From NCBI RefSeq assembly GCF_003334855.1, contig NZ_QOWE01000003.1, positions 62,001 to 126,000 on the forward strand: DNA of 64,000 nt, written 5' to 3'. Positions 43,955 through 53,487 of this stretch are shown piece by piece (the first letter of the stretch is position 1; each line of letters opens with the position of its first letter). A program made the translations under genes and the position numbers. The notes beneath the pieces are model-generated. The model made no database searches and was not told the DNA's origin. It saw nothing but the letters and a program-made list of their open reading frames with translations. Source of the stretch: Larkinella punicea. Lineage in GTDB: Bacteria > Bacteroidota > Bacteroidia > Cytophagales > Spirosomataceae.

Positions 43955-45487
43955 TTATTCATTGACTTTAAGGGTTGTCAACTGGGCCATGATCTGTTCC
44001 AGATACCCCATGACGCCCTTCAGGGAACCGGGGTTGTATTTGTTTACCAAAATTGTAAAACTCAGGAGTTCTCCGTCGGCGGAGGTGGCATAGCCGGCAT
44101 AGGCCCGTACCCCCTCGATGGTTCCGCTTTTGGCCCGCACGTTCCCGACGGCGGGTGTGCCGCGCGCCAGGCTTTTGACCGTTCCCGACTCGCCCACCAC
44201 CGGAATGCTGTCGTAGAACGGAAGAAAACTTTTCTCCTTCGACATGGCCGCCAGAATGCCGGAAAGGTTTGCCGCCGTCAGCGCCCCAACCGGCGACAAA
44301 CCGCTGCCGTCTTTGGGTCGGAAACCGCTCAGATCGACGCCCTTGCCTTGCCAGAACCGGGTCAGTTGCTGAACAGCCTGCTCGGTGTTTACCGGAGCCT
44401 TCGCCAGTGCGTTGCCCGCCAGAATCAGCAGCGATTCGGCGTATAGATTGATGCTCTGGTGATTGGTCAGCCGCGCAATTTCGGAAAGCGGCACCGACGT
44501 ATGGATGTGCAAGGGTTGTCGTTTGGTGGCGGGGGTAATCGGCGGTGTTCCGGCAGGAACCGGTGCTCCGATCCGGCCGGGGCCGATGGACTGGGGCAGG
44601 CTGTTGACGAAAATACCGGCTCGCGTTAGCTGGTCATGCAGGGCGAAAGCCGTAAAAAAAGCGGGATCGGGCAGGGAGCCTTTCACACCAAACTCATTGA
44701 CACCTGTCGGCACCGTTCCTTCCAGAAAAACCTGGGACGAAGGCGGGGCGTTATAGATAATCACTTCGTCGCCCGAGCCCGCGGGGCCGGTTCGAACGTT
44801 GTTCTGAAGCTGGAGAAACGGCGTAGCGGGCTCCGTGCGCAGGAGTCCGGCGGGTTGACCCACGGTTTTGGCGGGTTTAAAAACCGCCCGGTACAAGTTC
44901 TCATTAAAGTTCAGCCCGGAGATGCCAGCCCCGTAGTAGTTGCCAATGTCGCCCCACACCCAGGTGTCCGGCACCGGCAGCGACTGAATCACCGTGGCGT
45001 CGCCAATGACCGAACCCCGGATTTGTTTGATGCCGGCACCCTGCACCATTTCCCGCCAGGTTCGCAGGAGGGTGGGGGCATCCGCAAATTCGGCGAAGCG
45101 GTTGCTGCCCAGTGTCGGATCGCCGGAACCCCGGATGTAGAGATTTCCGGTCAGAATGCTATCCCGGATAGAACCGTCTGTTTCCAGAACCGTGCGGAAG
45201 GTGTAATTGTCACCCAGGACGGCCAGTGCTGTCGCCGTTGTAACCAGTTTGAGCGTAGAGGCTGAAGGCAGACTGAGCTGGGCGTTCACGTCGAGCAACG
45301 CCACACCATCGCGGACCCGGCGCACCGAAACGGCGGCTGTGCCATTGCGAACAAACGGGCTGGTTTGCAGTTGATTGACCGTTGTTTGAAGTCGTTGCAG
45401 GGCCAGCGAATCCGTTGCCGGGTGGGCCTGACAAAACGAAAGGATAACAAAAAAATAACCTAGTAGTAATGGTGTATACCGATGCAT
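43955..45487 (-). CDS. dacB: D-Ala-D-Ala carboxypeptidase/endopeptidase (PBP4, DacB)
   Basis: A 510-residue class C penicillin-binding protein with a signal peptide (HRYTPLLLGYFFVILSFCQA). The SxxK motif is SASTLK (Ser77, Lys80), the SxN motif is in HQSINLYAES, and KSG is in RAKSGTIEG. A large insertion between SxxK and SxN is typical of PBP4. It trims and opens peptidoglycan cross-links in the periplasm. The ATG at 45487 gives the signal peptide; upstream codons to 45526 are not homologous. Its stop is 11 bp from the convergent response regulator. Confidence 0.9.
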   Translation of the reverse strand: MHRYTPLLLGYFFVILSFCQAHPATDSLALQRLQTTVNQLQTSPFVRNGTAAVSVRRVRDGVALLDVNAQLSLPSASTLKLVTTATALAVLGDNYTFRTVLETDGSIRDSILTGNLYIRGSGDPTLGSNRFAEFADAPTLLRTWREMVQGAGIKQIRGSVIGDATVIQSLPVPDTWVWGDIGNYYGAGISGLNFNENLYRAVFKPAKTVGQPAGLLRTEPATPFLQLQNNVRTGPAGSGDEVIIYNAPPSSQVFLEGTVPTGVNEFGVKGSLPDPAFFTAFALHDQLTRAGIFVNSLPQSIGPGRIGAPVPAGTPPITPATKRQPLHIHTSVPLSEIARLTNHQSINLYAESLLILAGNALAKAPVNTEQAVQQLTRFWQGKGVDLSGFRPKDGSGLSPVGALTAANLSGILAAMSKEKSFLPFYDSIPVVGESGTVKSLARGTPAVGNVRAKSGTIEGVRAYAGYATSADGELLSFTILVNKYNPGSLKGVMGYLEQIMAQLTTLKVNE

Positions 45488-45729
45488 GGAAATAAAAATA
45501 GGGAACACACGGCCAGTTGTTGCCATGAACTGGAAAAGAAAGACCTTTTTGTTCGTTCGGTCGGTGTGCCGGTTCCTGATAGTTTATGAAAGCGGATTTC
45601 AGTAATATTGCAAAAATAGCCAGAATTTATAGCCCTTTTCTGTTGTTCTACCGAAATAAAAACTAGTTGTAGCTTCCTTTGAAACTGCAGGATCGTGAGA
45701 ATCAGTATCGAAGGCATTAATCGAATCGA

Positions 45730-47175
45730 ATGAAGTTAACATTTTGGGGGGCAACCCGTCAGGTAACCGGTAGCATGTTTCTATTGGAGACAGAGGACCA
45801 GTACCGAATATTGATTGATTGCGGGGCCGATATGGATAAAAAAGCCGCCTTGAACGGCAACAGCCCGGAGGAGGATGAATCGCCGAAATCGGCTGCCGGT
45901 TTTTTTCCGTTTGAAGCGTCTTCGATCAACGTTGTTTTGCTGACCCACGCCCACATGGACCACAGCGGTAATCTTCCCAATTTGTACCGGGAGGGTTACG
46001 AAGGTCAGATTTTGTGTACAGATCCTACCTATTCATTGACCAACCTCCTGCTCCAGGACGCAGCTTCGCTCAACCACCGGCGGCTCAACGAAATGGGGAA
46101 AAGCAAAAAACAGAAGGTCCGGAAAAAAATGGCGAGCCTGCAAAAGGATTTATTTCTGGAAAAGCAGGTGCGGGAATCCATGGACAACGTGGTTCCGATT
46201 CAGTATAACCGGAAGTTTCGGCTCGGCGACAGCATCGATGTGACGTTTGTGCCGGCTGGTCATTTGCTCGGAGCGGCTCATATTGTCATCAACGTTTACG
46301 AAAACGGCGAGAAAAAAAGTCTTTGCTTCTCGGGTGACATCGGTCGTAAAAACTACCCGCTGCTGGGCGATCCGGAGCCGATTCCGCAGGTCGATTACCT
46401 GATTTGCGAGTCGACCTACGGCAACCGGCTGCACATTAATAGCGAAACCCCGGAAGCCATGCTCGCCGATGTCATCCAGCGAACCTGCATCGACATTCCG
46501 GGTCGGCTGATCATTCCGTCGTTTTCGGTGGGCCGGACGCAGGCGCTGCTCTATACGCTCAACCGCCTGTATACCGAACAGGGTTTTCCCCCGATTAAAG
46601 TCTTCTCCGACAGTCCGTTGGCCCTCGAAAGCACGAAAGTCTACCAGAAAAACCTGCGGTTGCTGAACAAGGAAGCGAAGGCGTATCAGGAAGAAAATGA
46701 ATCGTTGTTCGACTTTGTCAATTTCGAATACCTCGAAAGCTCGAAAGCCAGTCGCGAAGTTTCGAACTACAACCAGCCCTGCATCATCATTTCGTCGTCG
46801 GGCATGGTTCAGGGCGGGCGCGTGGAACAGCACGTGGCGGCCAACATCAGCAATCCGTATTGCACCATCCTGATCATTGGGTATTGTGCCGAAGGAACCC
46901 TCGGCTGGCGGTTGCTGAACGGACAACCGACCATTTCGATCAAGGACAAGGAGGAACCGGTTTTGGCGAAGGTCGAACGGACCGACGTGTTCAGTGGTCA
47001 CGGCGACCGCGATGATCTGGTGCGGTTTGTCAAACACCAGTCGCCCGAAAAGCTGAAAAAAGTGTTTCTGGTCCACGGCGAATTCACCAGCATGTCGGCT
47101 TTTCAGCAGACGCTGGCGGACGAAGGATTTACCCATGTGGAGATTCCGACCAAAGGCCAGACGTATGAGTTATAA
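45730..47175 (+). CDS. MBL-fold beta-CASP RNA-processing exonuclease
   Basis: A 481-residue metallo-hydrolase of the CPSF73-like group: MBL motif THAHMDHSG (His73, His75, Asp77, His78), VPAGHLLGAAH, FSGDIGRKNYPLLGDPEP and CESTYGNR, then the beta-CASP segment (RLIIPSFSVGRTQALLYTLNRLY, SSSGMVQGGRVEQH) and the final FLVHGE. Such bacterial proteins process or degrade RNA with two zinc ions. There is no KH domain. Confidence 0.88.
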   Translation: MKLTFWGATRQVTGSMFLLETEDQYRILIDCGADMDKKAALNGNSPEEDESPKSAAGFFPFEASSINVVLLTHAHMDHSGNLPNLYREGYEGQILCTDPTYSLTNLLLQDAASLNHRRLNEMGKSKKQKVRKKMASLQKDLFLEKQVRESMDNVVPIQYNRKFRLGDSIDVTFVPAGHLLGAAHIVINVYENGEKKSLCFSGDIGRKNYPLLGDPEPIPQVDYLICESTYGNRLHINSETPEAMLADVIQRTCIDIPGRLIIPSFSVGRTQALLYTLNRLYTEQGFPPIKVFSDSPLALESTKVYQKNLRLLNKEAKAYQEENESLFDFVNFEYLESSKASREVSNYNQPCIIISSSGMVQGGRVEQHVAANISNPYCTILIIGYCAEGTLGWRLLNGQPTISIKDKEEPVLAKVERTDVFSGHGDRDDLVRFVKHQSPEKLKKVFLVHGEFTSMSAFQQTLADEGFTHVEIPTKGQTYEL

Positions 47176-47206
47176 CCGCGAAAGGTTGCTGAACCGGATT
47201 TTCCGC

Positions 47207-47214
47207 TAACTTTG
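47207..47214 (+). promoter_or_regulatory. predicted promoter -7 box for accA
   Basis: TAACTTTG, exact consensus, 101 bp before the accA start, with a TTG about 18 bp upstream. Confidence 0.45.
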
Positions 47215-47314
47215 CCAATCGAAAAAGTTGCCCCGTCCGTTTCCGGTTTTTGTTTTGGATCAAATGAAACCGGATGACGACACCTTAAATGGGCAGCAGA
47301 CAACCAATTCTTGA

Positions 47315-48268
47315 ATGAGGACGTATTTGGACTTCGAAAAACCTATAGCCGATTTAGAAGTACGACTGGTCGAAATGAAGAAACTGGCCGAAACCAGTAA
47401 CGTAGATGTTACTGGTGCTGTAGCGTCACTGGAAATCAGTATTGAAAAACTCCGCAAGGAAATTTTTGAGAACCTTACCCGCTGGCAGCGCGTCCAACTT
47501 TCCCGCCATCCCGACCGGCCCTACACGCTCGATTACATTTCCCTGATGGGCGATCAGTTTGTTGAACTGCACGGCGATCGAACCGTTCGGGATGACCCCG
47601 CGATGGTCGGCGGTTTTGTCGAAATGGATGGCCAGACGGTCATGCTGATTGGTCAGCAGAAGGGGCGAAACACCAAGCAGCGCCAGCAACGCAACTTTGG
47701 TATGGCCAACCCGGAAGGGTACCGCAAAGCCCTTCGGCTGATGAAACTGGCCGAAAAATTCAATAAACCCATCGTGACGATGATCGACACGCCGGGTGCT
47801 TATCCGGGGCTGGAGGCTGAAGAACGGGGGCAGGGAGAAGCCATTGCGCGCAACCTCAAGGAAATGTTCATGCTTCAGGTGCCGGTCATCTGCATCGTCA
47901 TCGGCGAAGGTGCCTCGGGCGGTGCGCTGGGGATCGGCATTGGCGACCGGGTGCTGATGCTCGAAAATACCTGGTATTCGGTGATTTCACCCGAAAACTG
48001 CTCGACCATTCTCTGGCGTAGCTGGGATTACAAAGAGCAGGCGGCTGAAGCCATGAAGCTGTCGGCGCGGGATATGGAGAAAAACAAACTCGTGGATGGC
48101 ATCATCGAGGAGCCGGAAGGAGGAGCCCATACCGACCACGCCGAAATGGCCCGCCGGATCAAGAAAACCATTCTGGAGAAAATCGAGGAACTCAACCAGT
48201 TTACGCCCGAAGAACGCATCGATCAGCGCATCGAGAAGTTCTGCTCGATGGGGGTTGTGGTCGAATAA
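47315..48268 (+). CDS. accA: acetyl-CoA carboxylase carboxyltransferase subunit alpha
   Basis: A 317-residue subunit that, with AccD, transfers carboxyl from biotin to acetyl-CoA for fatty acid synthesis. Conserved blocks are the start [50 protein letters not shown], the acyl-CoA and oxyanion region [32 protein letters not shown], and the end [15 protein letters not shown]. The length is normal. It starts 12 bp before the HAD gene's upstream boundary and appears to lead a run of co-directional genes to 50654. Confidence 0.95.
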   Translation: MRTYLDFEKPIADLEVRLVEMKKLAETSNVDVTGAVASLEISIEKLRKEIFENLTRWQRVQLSRHPDRPYTLDYISLMGDQFVELHGDRTVRDDPAMVGGFVEMDGQTVMLIGQQKGRNTKQRQQRNFGMANPEGYRKALRLMKLAEKFNKPIVTMIDTPGAYPGLEAEERGQGEAIARNLKEMFMLQVPVICIVIGEGASGGALGIGIGDRVLMLENTWYSVISPENCSTILWRSWDYKEQAAEAMKLSARDMEKNKLVDGIIEEPEGGAHTDHAEMARRIKKTILEKIEELNQFTPEERIDQRIEKFCSMGVVVE

Positions 48269-48279
48269 TTGTAAATGCT

Positions 48280-48945
48280 ATGGCAGGTGTCTTAAAACCG
48301 GGTATTAAAAATATCATTTTCGACCTCGGCGACGTCATTATTCCCATCGATCTGCGCGCACCCATCCGCAATTTCGCTTCGCTTTCGGGCATGAGTGAAG
48401 AAGCCGTAGAATCGCTCTGGAAGGAACACGGCCTGACGATGCACTACGAAACCGGGTTGATCGACGATGCCGGTTTTCGGCAGCACGTCCGCGACCTGCT
48501 CAAAAATGATAGCTGGGCCGACGAGGTGATCGATACCGCCTGGAACACGGTTTTGCTCGATTTGCCCGTTGAAAGGGTCGATCGCATCCGGGAGTTGCAC
48601 GGAAAATACCGGCTGTTTCTGTTGAGCAACACCAGTGCTATTCACATTCAGGGCGTCAACAAAATCTTCATGGCGTTGGGGCAACCGTCGCTGGAAGAAC
48701 TTTTTGAGCGGGTCTACTACTCCTATGAGGTGAAAATGGCCAAACCGTCGCCCGAAATTTACCGGCATGTGTTGACTACCTCCGGGCTGGTGGCCGAAGA
48801 AACCCTGTTTTTAGACGACAATCCGCACAACATTCGCTCGGCGGCTGAGTTAGGTATCCATGCTGTGCAGGTGCAACCGCCCCTGTCGATTCTTGATTAT
48901 CTTCGCGATGAATCCACAAACGAGGACATACCTCATTCAAGCTAG
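48280..48945 (+). CDS. HAD family hydrolase
   Basis: A 221-residue haloacid-dehalogenase-fold enzyme, YihX/subfamily IA-like. Motif I is IIFDLGDVI (nucleophile Asp), motif II is LLSNTSA, and motif III and IV are KMAKPSPEIY and FLDDNP. It is probably a small-molecule phosphatase. It lies 11 bp after accA and its 3' end overlaps the site-2 protease gene by 38 bp. Confidence 0.88.
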   Translation: MAGVLKPGIKNIIFDLGDVIIPIDLRAPIRNFASLSGMSEEAVESLWKEHGLTMHYETGLIDDAGFRQHVRDLLKNDSWADEVIDTAWNTVLLDLPVERVDRIRELHGKYRLFLLSNTSAIHIQGVNKIFMALGQPSLEELFERVYYSYEVKMAKPSPEIYRHVLTTSGLVAEETLFLDDNPHNIRSAAELGIHAVQVQPPLSILDYLRDESTNEDIPHSS

Positions 48946-50053
48946 CCTTTTTGTTCTTACCCTGATTTCAACGACTGCGGCTGGTGCAGAATGGATGTAT
49001 GGCCGTTCTTTTCTGGATCCGAAACACGGTATTGGCTGGCCGGAATTCTGGGACGGTCTTCACTATTCAATTCCGTTTCTGGCCATTCTGACGGTTCACG
49101 AATTCGGGCATTTTTTTATGGCCCGCTACCACCACGTTCGGGTCACCTTGCCCTACTACATCCCGATGTGGTTCGGTTTCGGGCAAACGCTCGGCACGCT
49201 GGGAGCTTTTATCCGGATTCAGGATTTCATCAACAGCCGCAAGAAATTCTTCGATATTGGCATTGCCGGGCCGTTGGCCGGATTTGTGTTGGCACTCATC
49301 GTTCTCTGGTACGGTTTTACGCATTTGCCGCCACCGGAACACATCTTCTCGATTCACCCCGAGTACCAAAAATACGGGCTGGCTTTTGGTCAGCATGTTT
49401 ATAAGAATCTTCCGCCCGAGAGTGTCATCCAGTTGGGCGACAACCTCTTGTTCTGGTTTTTCAAAACCTACGTCGCCGATCCGGCCCGTTTGCCGCATCC
49501 CTACGAAATGATCCATTATCCGTATTTGATGGCGGGTTATTTTGCCCTGTTTTTTACGTCACTCAACCTGATTCCGATTGGTCAATTGGACGGCGGTCAC
49601 GTGCTGTACAGCCTGATTGGCCGCCGGGCGTTTCGGATGATTGCGCCGGTGTTGCTGGTGGGCTTTGCGTTTTATGCTGGTTTAGGATTCATTAAACCCT
49701 CTGATTTTATTGTTGCCAACGACGGCGTTTTTACCAATGAACTGGGTTATCTGGTATTGTATGTCATTGGGTTGTTCGTTAGTTTCCAGAGCATCAGCGA
49801 AAACCGGATGACAGCCCTGACGCTGGCGTTGAGTGTGGTGGCCGGCCAGTTTTTGATCTCGTTTTTCTTCCCGACTGTCGAAGGCTATCCCGGTTTTCTG
49901 TTGTTTATCCTGATTCTGGGGCGTTTTCTGGGGGTTTATCACCCGGATACGGAGGACGATCAGCCATTGGGAACCGGTCGGGTGGTGCTGGGCTGGCTGG
50001 CTTTGCTCATTTTCGTCCTGTGTTTTAGCCCCAAACCATTTATTTTTTCTTAA
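48908..50053 (+). CDS. site-2 protease family intramembrane metalloprotease
   Basis: A 381-residue M50-type protease. The zinc motif HEFGH (His64, His68) lies in TVHEFGHFFMARY, in a membrane helix; the second motif is IPIGQLDGGHVLYSLIG with the ligand Asp. About seven transmembrane segments are present. Such enzymes cut membrane-bound substrates in regulated proteolysis; no PDZ domain is evident. The ATG at 48908 overlaps the HAD gene by 38 bp. Confidence 0.87.
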   Translation: MNPQTRTYLIQASLFVLTLISTTAAGAEWMYGRSFLDPKHGIGWPEFWDGLHYSIPFLAILTVHEFGHFFMARYHHVRVTLPYYIPMWFGFGQTLGTLGAFIRIQDFINSRKKFFDIGIAGPLAGFVLALIVLWYGFTHLPPPEHIFSIHPEYQKYGLAFGQHVYKNLPPESVIQLGDNLLFWFFKTYVADPARLPHPYEMIHYPYLMAGYFALFFTSLNLIPIGQLDGGHVLYSLIGRRAFRMIAPVLLVGFAFYAGLGFIKPSDFIVANDGVFTNELGYLVLYVIGLFVSFQSISENRMTALTLALSVVAGQFLISFFFPTVEGYPGFLLFILILGRFLGVYHPDTEDDQPLGTGRVVLGWLALLIFVLCFSPKPFIFS

Positions 50054-50087
50054 AATTGCCGCGATAGCGTGGACTGTTTCAGAGGAT

Positions 50088-50654
50088 ATGTTTAGCGCAC
50101 TGGCCAGGTGGCTTTATAAAGTAGCCGGGTGGAAACTTCTCGGCGTGGTTCCGGATCTTCCCAAAGCGATTTGGGTACTGGCTCCGCACAATACCAACTG
50201 GGATTTTCCGGTGGGTGTGGGAGCGAGGGCGACAACGCGCGTCTGGATTCAGTATCTGGCTAAAAAAGAATTGTTTACGTGGTATGCCGGCTGGTTTTTC
50301 CGGATTCTGGGAGGCAAACCCGTTAACCGGAGCCGGGCCAACAACCTGGTGGATGCGATTGTGGATGTCTTCATCCAAAACGAGTACCTGCACATCTGCA
50401 TTCCCCCCGAAGGCACCCGCAGTGATGTGGAGCGGCTCAAAACCGGGTTTTATTACATTGCTCTGAAGGCTGACGTTCCTATCATCCTGACCGGAATCGA
50501 CTATCCCCGGAAAGCCGTTGTTTTGAGCGAACCCCTCTACATGACTGGCGACTACCAGAAAGACATGCGACCGGTTTATGAATTTTTTAGTCAGATTCAG
50601 GGGAAGAAAAAAGAATGGCTGAAACGGTACGAACAGACGGGATTAATTTCGTAA
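50088..50654 (+). CDS. lysophospholipid acyltransferase family protein
   Basis: A 188-residue PlsC-family acyltransferase. Motif I is HNTNWD (His34, Asp39) and motif III is PPEGTRSD. The family's usual membrane anchor is short here, and the protein is at the small end of the range. It could be a 1-acyl-glycerol-phosphate acyltransferase or an acyltransferase for an unusual lipid. Its 3' end overlaps the convergent lpxB by 12 bp. Confidence 0.82.
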   Translation: MFSALARWLYKVAGWKLLGVVPDLPKAIWVLAPHNTNWDFPVGVGARATTRVWIQYLAKKELFTWYAGWFFRILGGKPVNRSRANNLVDAIVDVFIQNEYLHICIPPEGTRSDVERLKTGFYYIALKADVPIILTGIDYPRKAVVLSEPLYMTGDYQKDMRPVYEFFSQIQGKKKEWLKRYEQTGLIS

Positions 50655-51755
50655 GTACTTCACCATCAGTTCCCCCGCGCGATCCGATGCGCCCGCCCCG
50701 CCCACTTTCTCCCGCAATTCTGCGTAATCGGCCCGTTGTCGCTCGTGATCCGATCCGCCGGGGAGAATTTTTGTCAGCTCGTCAACCAGACGTTCTGTGG
50801 TCAGTTCATACTGCTTCAACTCTTTGACGGCTTCCCGACCCAGAATGAGGTTGACCAGCGATATAAAAGGCACCGCAATGAGCCGACTGGCGACCTGAAA
50901 AGTTACCCACGACATTTTGTAACAAACCACCTCCGGTACATTCAGCAGGGCGGTTTCCAGCGTGGCTGTTCCCGAAGTAACCAAAGCGGCATCTGCAACG
51001 GCCAGCAAATCGTAGGCTGCATCGGTGACCACCGGTAAATCCGGCGCGTTTTTCAGCAAGGTTTCGTACAGGGATTTTGGCAGATTGCTGACGCCGGAAA
51101 CCACAAACTGGTGATTGGGGAAATGCCGGACGGTTTCCAGCATGGCGGGCAGCAGCATCGACACTTCCTGATGGCGGCTTCCGGGCAGGAGCGCAATGAT
51201 CGGTTTGTCGCCCAGCTTGTTCTTTTGCCGAAAAACCGGGTCGGGCCGGAAGGCGGCAATGGCGTCCATCAACGGATTGCCGACGTAATCGACCGGATAG
51301 GCGTATTGCTGGTAAAACGCCACTTCAAACGGGAAAATGACAAAAAGCCGGTCGACCACCGCCTTGATTTTCAGCGCTCGTTTCTGGTTCCAGGCCCACA
51401 CTTTGGGCGAGATGTAATAGAAAACCGGAATCCCGTGTTTTTTGGCAAAACCGGCCATCCGCAGATTAAAACCGGCGTAATCGATCAGAATCAGAACATC
51501 GGGGCGGGTGTTGAGCAAGTCTCGCTGGCAATCGCGCAGGTTTCGGCGGATGGTTCCCAGGTTTTGAACCACTTCGAGAAAGCCCATGAACGCCATCGAG
51601 CGATAATGCCGAACGAGCGTGGCCCCGGCTTCTTCCATTTGCTCACCACCCCAGGCCCGAAAGCGGGCGTCCGGGTCGTGGTGGTGAATGGCTTTGATCA
51701 GATTGCCGCCGTGGAGGTCGCCGGAGCGCTCTCCGGCAATGAGGTAGTACGTCAT
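50643..51755 (-). CDS. lpxB: lipid-A-disaccharide synthase
   Basis: A 370-residue glycosyltransferase (GT19) that joins UDP-diacylglucosamine and lipid X in lipid A synthesis at the cytoplasmic membrane. It starts YYLIAGERSGDLHGGNLIKAI; the conserved GSRHQEVSMLLPAMLE and ALVTSGTATLETALLNVPEVVCYKMSW are clear. The length is normal. It is preceded by queD with only a 3-bp gap, so both are in one operon. Confidence 0.94.
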   Translation of the reverse strand: MTYYLIAGERSGDLHGGNLIKAIHHHDPDARFRAWGGEQMEEAGATLVRHYRSMAFMGFLEVVQNLGTIRRNLRDCQRDLLNTRPDVLILIDYAGFNLRMAGFAKKHGIPVFYYISPKVWAWNQKRALKIKAVVDRLFVIFPFEVAFYQQYAYPVDYVGNPLMDAIAAFRPDPVFRQKNKLGDKPIIALLPGSRHQEVSMLLPAMLETVRHFPNHQFVVSGVSNLPKSLYETLLKNAPDLPVVTDAAYDLLAVADAALVTSGTATLETALLNVPEVVCYKMSWVTFQVASRLIAVPFISLVNLILGREAVKELKQYELTTERLVDELTKILPGGSDHERQRADYAELREKVGGAGASDRAGELMVKYLRN

Positions 51756-51758
51756 CGG

Positions 51759-52175
51759 TTATTCCCCATAATAATCCACGTAATTTTTCGGGGTCTCGTA
51801 TAAGCGGATGCGGTGGAGCCGGGCTTCGGTAATTTGACTTAGTGCGCGATCCAGAATTTTCCAGATTTCGACGATAAAGATCTCACAGCTAGCCATTTTC
51901 CCCTGCATGAAATCGACATCCAGGTTGAGGTTTTTATGATCTACCTTGTCGATCACTTCGGTTTTCACCAGATCGCCCAGCACTTTCAGGTCGATCACGA
52001 AGCCTGTGTCGGGATTGGGTTCTCCTTTGACGGTTACAATTAACTCAAAGTTGTGACCATGTCCGTTCACATTGGCACACGGACCAAATACTTCTTTATT
52101 TTTCTCGTCAGACCAGGCCGGATTGAATAACCGGTGGGCTGCGTTGAAATGCTCTTTTCTGCTAATATATACCAT
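51759..52175 (-). CDS. queD: 6-carboxytetrahydropterin synthase (QueD) / PTPS
   Basis: A 138-residue PTPS-fold enzyme. The zinc histidines are His14 (FNAAHRLF) and His39 and His41 (NGHGHNFE); the catalytic Cys is in GPCANVNGHGH and the Asp-His pair in VDHKNLN, with LYET near the end. It makes the 6-carboxy-tetrahydropterin precursor of queuosine. It is the first gene of an operon with lpxB (3-bp gap). Confidence 0.92.
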   Translation of the reverse strand: MVYISRKEHFNAAHRLFNPAWSDEKNKEVFGPCANVNGHGHNFELIVTVKGEPNPDTGFVIDLKVLGDLVKTEVIDKVDHKNLNLDVDFMQGKMASCEIFIVEIWKILDRALSQITEARLHRIRLYETPKNYVDYYGE

Positions 52176-52240
52176 TATTCACCATCGCCGGGGCGATTCG
52201 TCGTTTCGGGCAGGTTTTATACCACCGCTTGATTTGGTTG

Positions 52241-52248
52241 CAAAATTA
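52241..52248 (-). promoter_or_regulatory. predicted promoter -7 box for queD-lpxB
   Basis: The minus strand reads TAATTTTG, an exact TAnnTTTG match, 66 bp before queD. The rest of the 310-bp gap to hldD holds a near-consensus plus-strand box TAACTTTA at about 52410 for hldD and no coding sequence. Confidence 0.45.
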
Positions 52249-52485
52249 CGGCCTTCGGAGCGTTAATAAAAATCCAAATTTTGATCGGCTGCTGTTCCGT
52301 TATTATGAACAAACGAGAGCGGTTTTTCGGTCATTCAGGAAAATCAATGTTGGAATAATTCTATTTTTTCATCAAAACGTGGATTGGTTGGTGTAGTGAT
52401 TTATCCTAACTTTACACCCTGTTTAGTATGTTGATACCTATTTTTAATCTAACCTAAAACAATCGTTGCTCAATTTCTACGGAGT

Positions 52486-53451
52486 ATGATCATTGTTACG
52501 GGCGCTACAGGCTTTATCGGAAGCTGTCTGATTTCAAGACTGAATCAGGAAAATTTCAATGCTATCATTGCCGTGGATGATTTTTCACGGGAAGATAAGC
52601 TGGTTAATCTGGAAGAAAAACGCATTCTTGAACGGGTCGACCGGGAAGCGTTTTTCGACTGGCTGGACAACAATTACCACGAGATTGAATTTTTATTCCA
52701 TATCGGTGCCCGAACCGACACGACGGAGTTTGACCGCAGTATTTTCGAACACCTCAATGTCGAGTATTCCAAAAAAATCTGGCAGAAATGCATCGAGTAC
52801 CAGATTCCGCTGGTCTACGCATCCTCGGCGGCAACCTACGGGCTGGGCGAATTGGGCTACGATGACAATGAATCACTCATTCCGCAGCTAAAACCGCTCA
52901 ACCCCTATGGTGACTCCAAAAACGAGTTCGATATGTGGGTTTTGGAACAGGAAAAACACCCGTTCTTCTGGGCTGGTTTGAAATTCTTCAACGTCTACGG
53001 GCCGAACGAATACCACAAAAGTCGCATGGCTTCCGTTATTTACCATGCTTTTTGTCAGATTCAGCAGAAGGGGACGATGAAATTGTTTCGGTCGCACCAC
53101 CCGAATTTCGCGGATGGTGAGCAAATGCGCGATTTCATTTATGTGAAGGATGTGGTTGAGGTCTGCATGTTTTTGATGCACCACCGCCGGAACTCCGGGA
53201 TCTACAACCTCGGCAGCGGCAAAGCCCGAACCTTCCTGGATTTGGCCAACAATACCTTTCAGGCCATGGGCGTGACGCCCCAGATCGAATTCATCGACAC
53301 GCCCGAAGACATCCGTGATAAGTACCAGTATTATACGCAGGCTACGATGAGCAAACTGCGCTCCATCGGGTATTCCCAACCGTTTCGTTCGCTGGAAGCC
53401 GGTGTTGAGGATTATGTGAAAAATTACCTGATGCCGGGGAAATATCTGTGA
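52486..53451 (+). CDS. hldD: ADP-glyceromanno-heptose 6-epimerase
   Basis: A 321-residue extended SDR that makes ADP-L-glycero-D-manno-heptose for the LPS core. The NADP motif is GATGFIGS (6-13), the HIGARTDTTE block follows, and the catalytic Tyr-Lys pair is in LNPYGDSKNEFD. KFFNVYGPNEYHKSRMASV is typical of HldD. The length is normal. The gene lies downstream of divergent queD and is followed by a hairpin before the convergent protease gene. Confidence 0.93.
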   Translation: MIIVTGATGFIGSCLISRLNQENFNAIIAVDDFSREDKLVNLEEKRILERVDREAFFDWLDNNYHEIEFLFHIGARTDTTEFDRSIFEHLNVEYSKKIWQKCIEYQIPLVYASSAATYGLGELGYDDNESLIPQLKPLNPYGDSKNEFDMWVLEQEKHPFFWAGLKFFNVYGPNEYHKSRMASVIYHAFCQIQQKGTMKLFRSHHPNFADGEQMRDFIYVKDVVEVCMFLMHHRRNSGIYNLGSGKARTFLDLANNTFQAMGVTPQIEFIDTPEDIRDKYQYYTQATMSKLRSIGYSQPFRSLEAGVEDYVKNYLMPGKYL

Positions 53452-53452
53452 G

Positions 53453-53480
53453 GTTTCCACGGTTGGAAGACCGTGGAAAC
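53453..53480. repeat. short hairpin between convergent genes
   Basis: Perfect 11-bp arms GTTTCCACGGT and ACCGTGGAAAC around a 6-nt loop, directly after the hldD stop. It lacks a T tract but could stop transcription from both sides. Confidence 0.8.
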
Positions 53481-53487
53481 TACCCAT

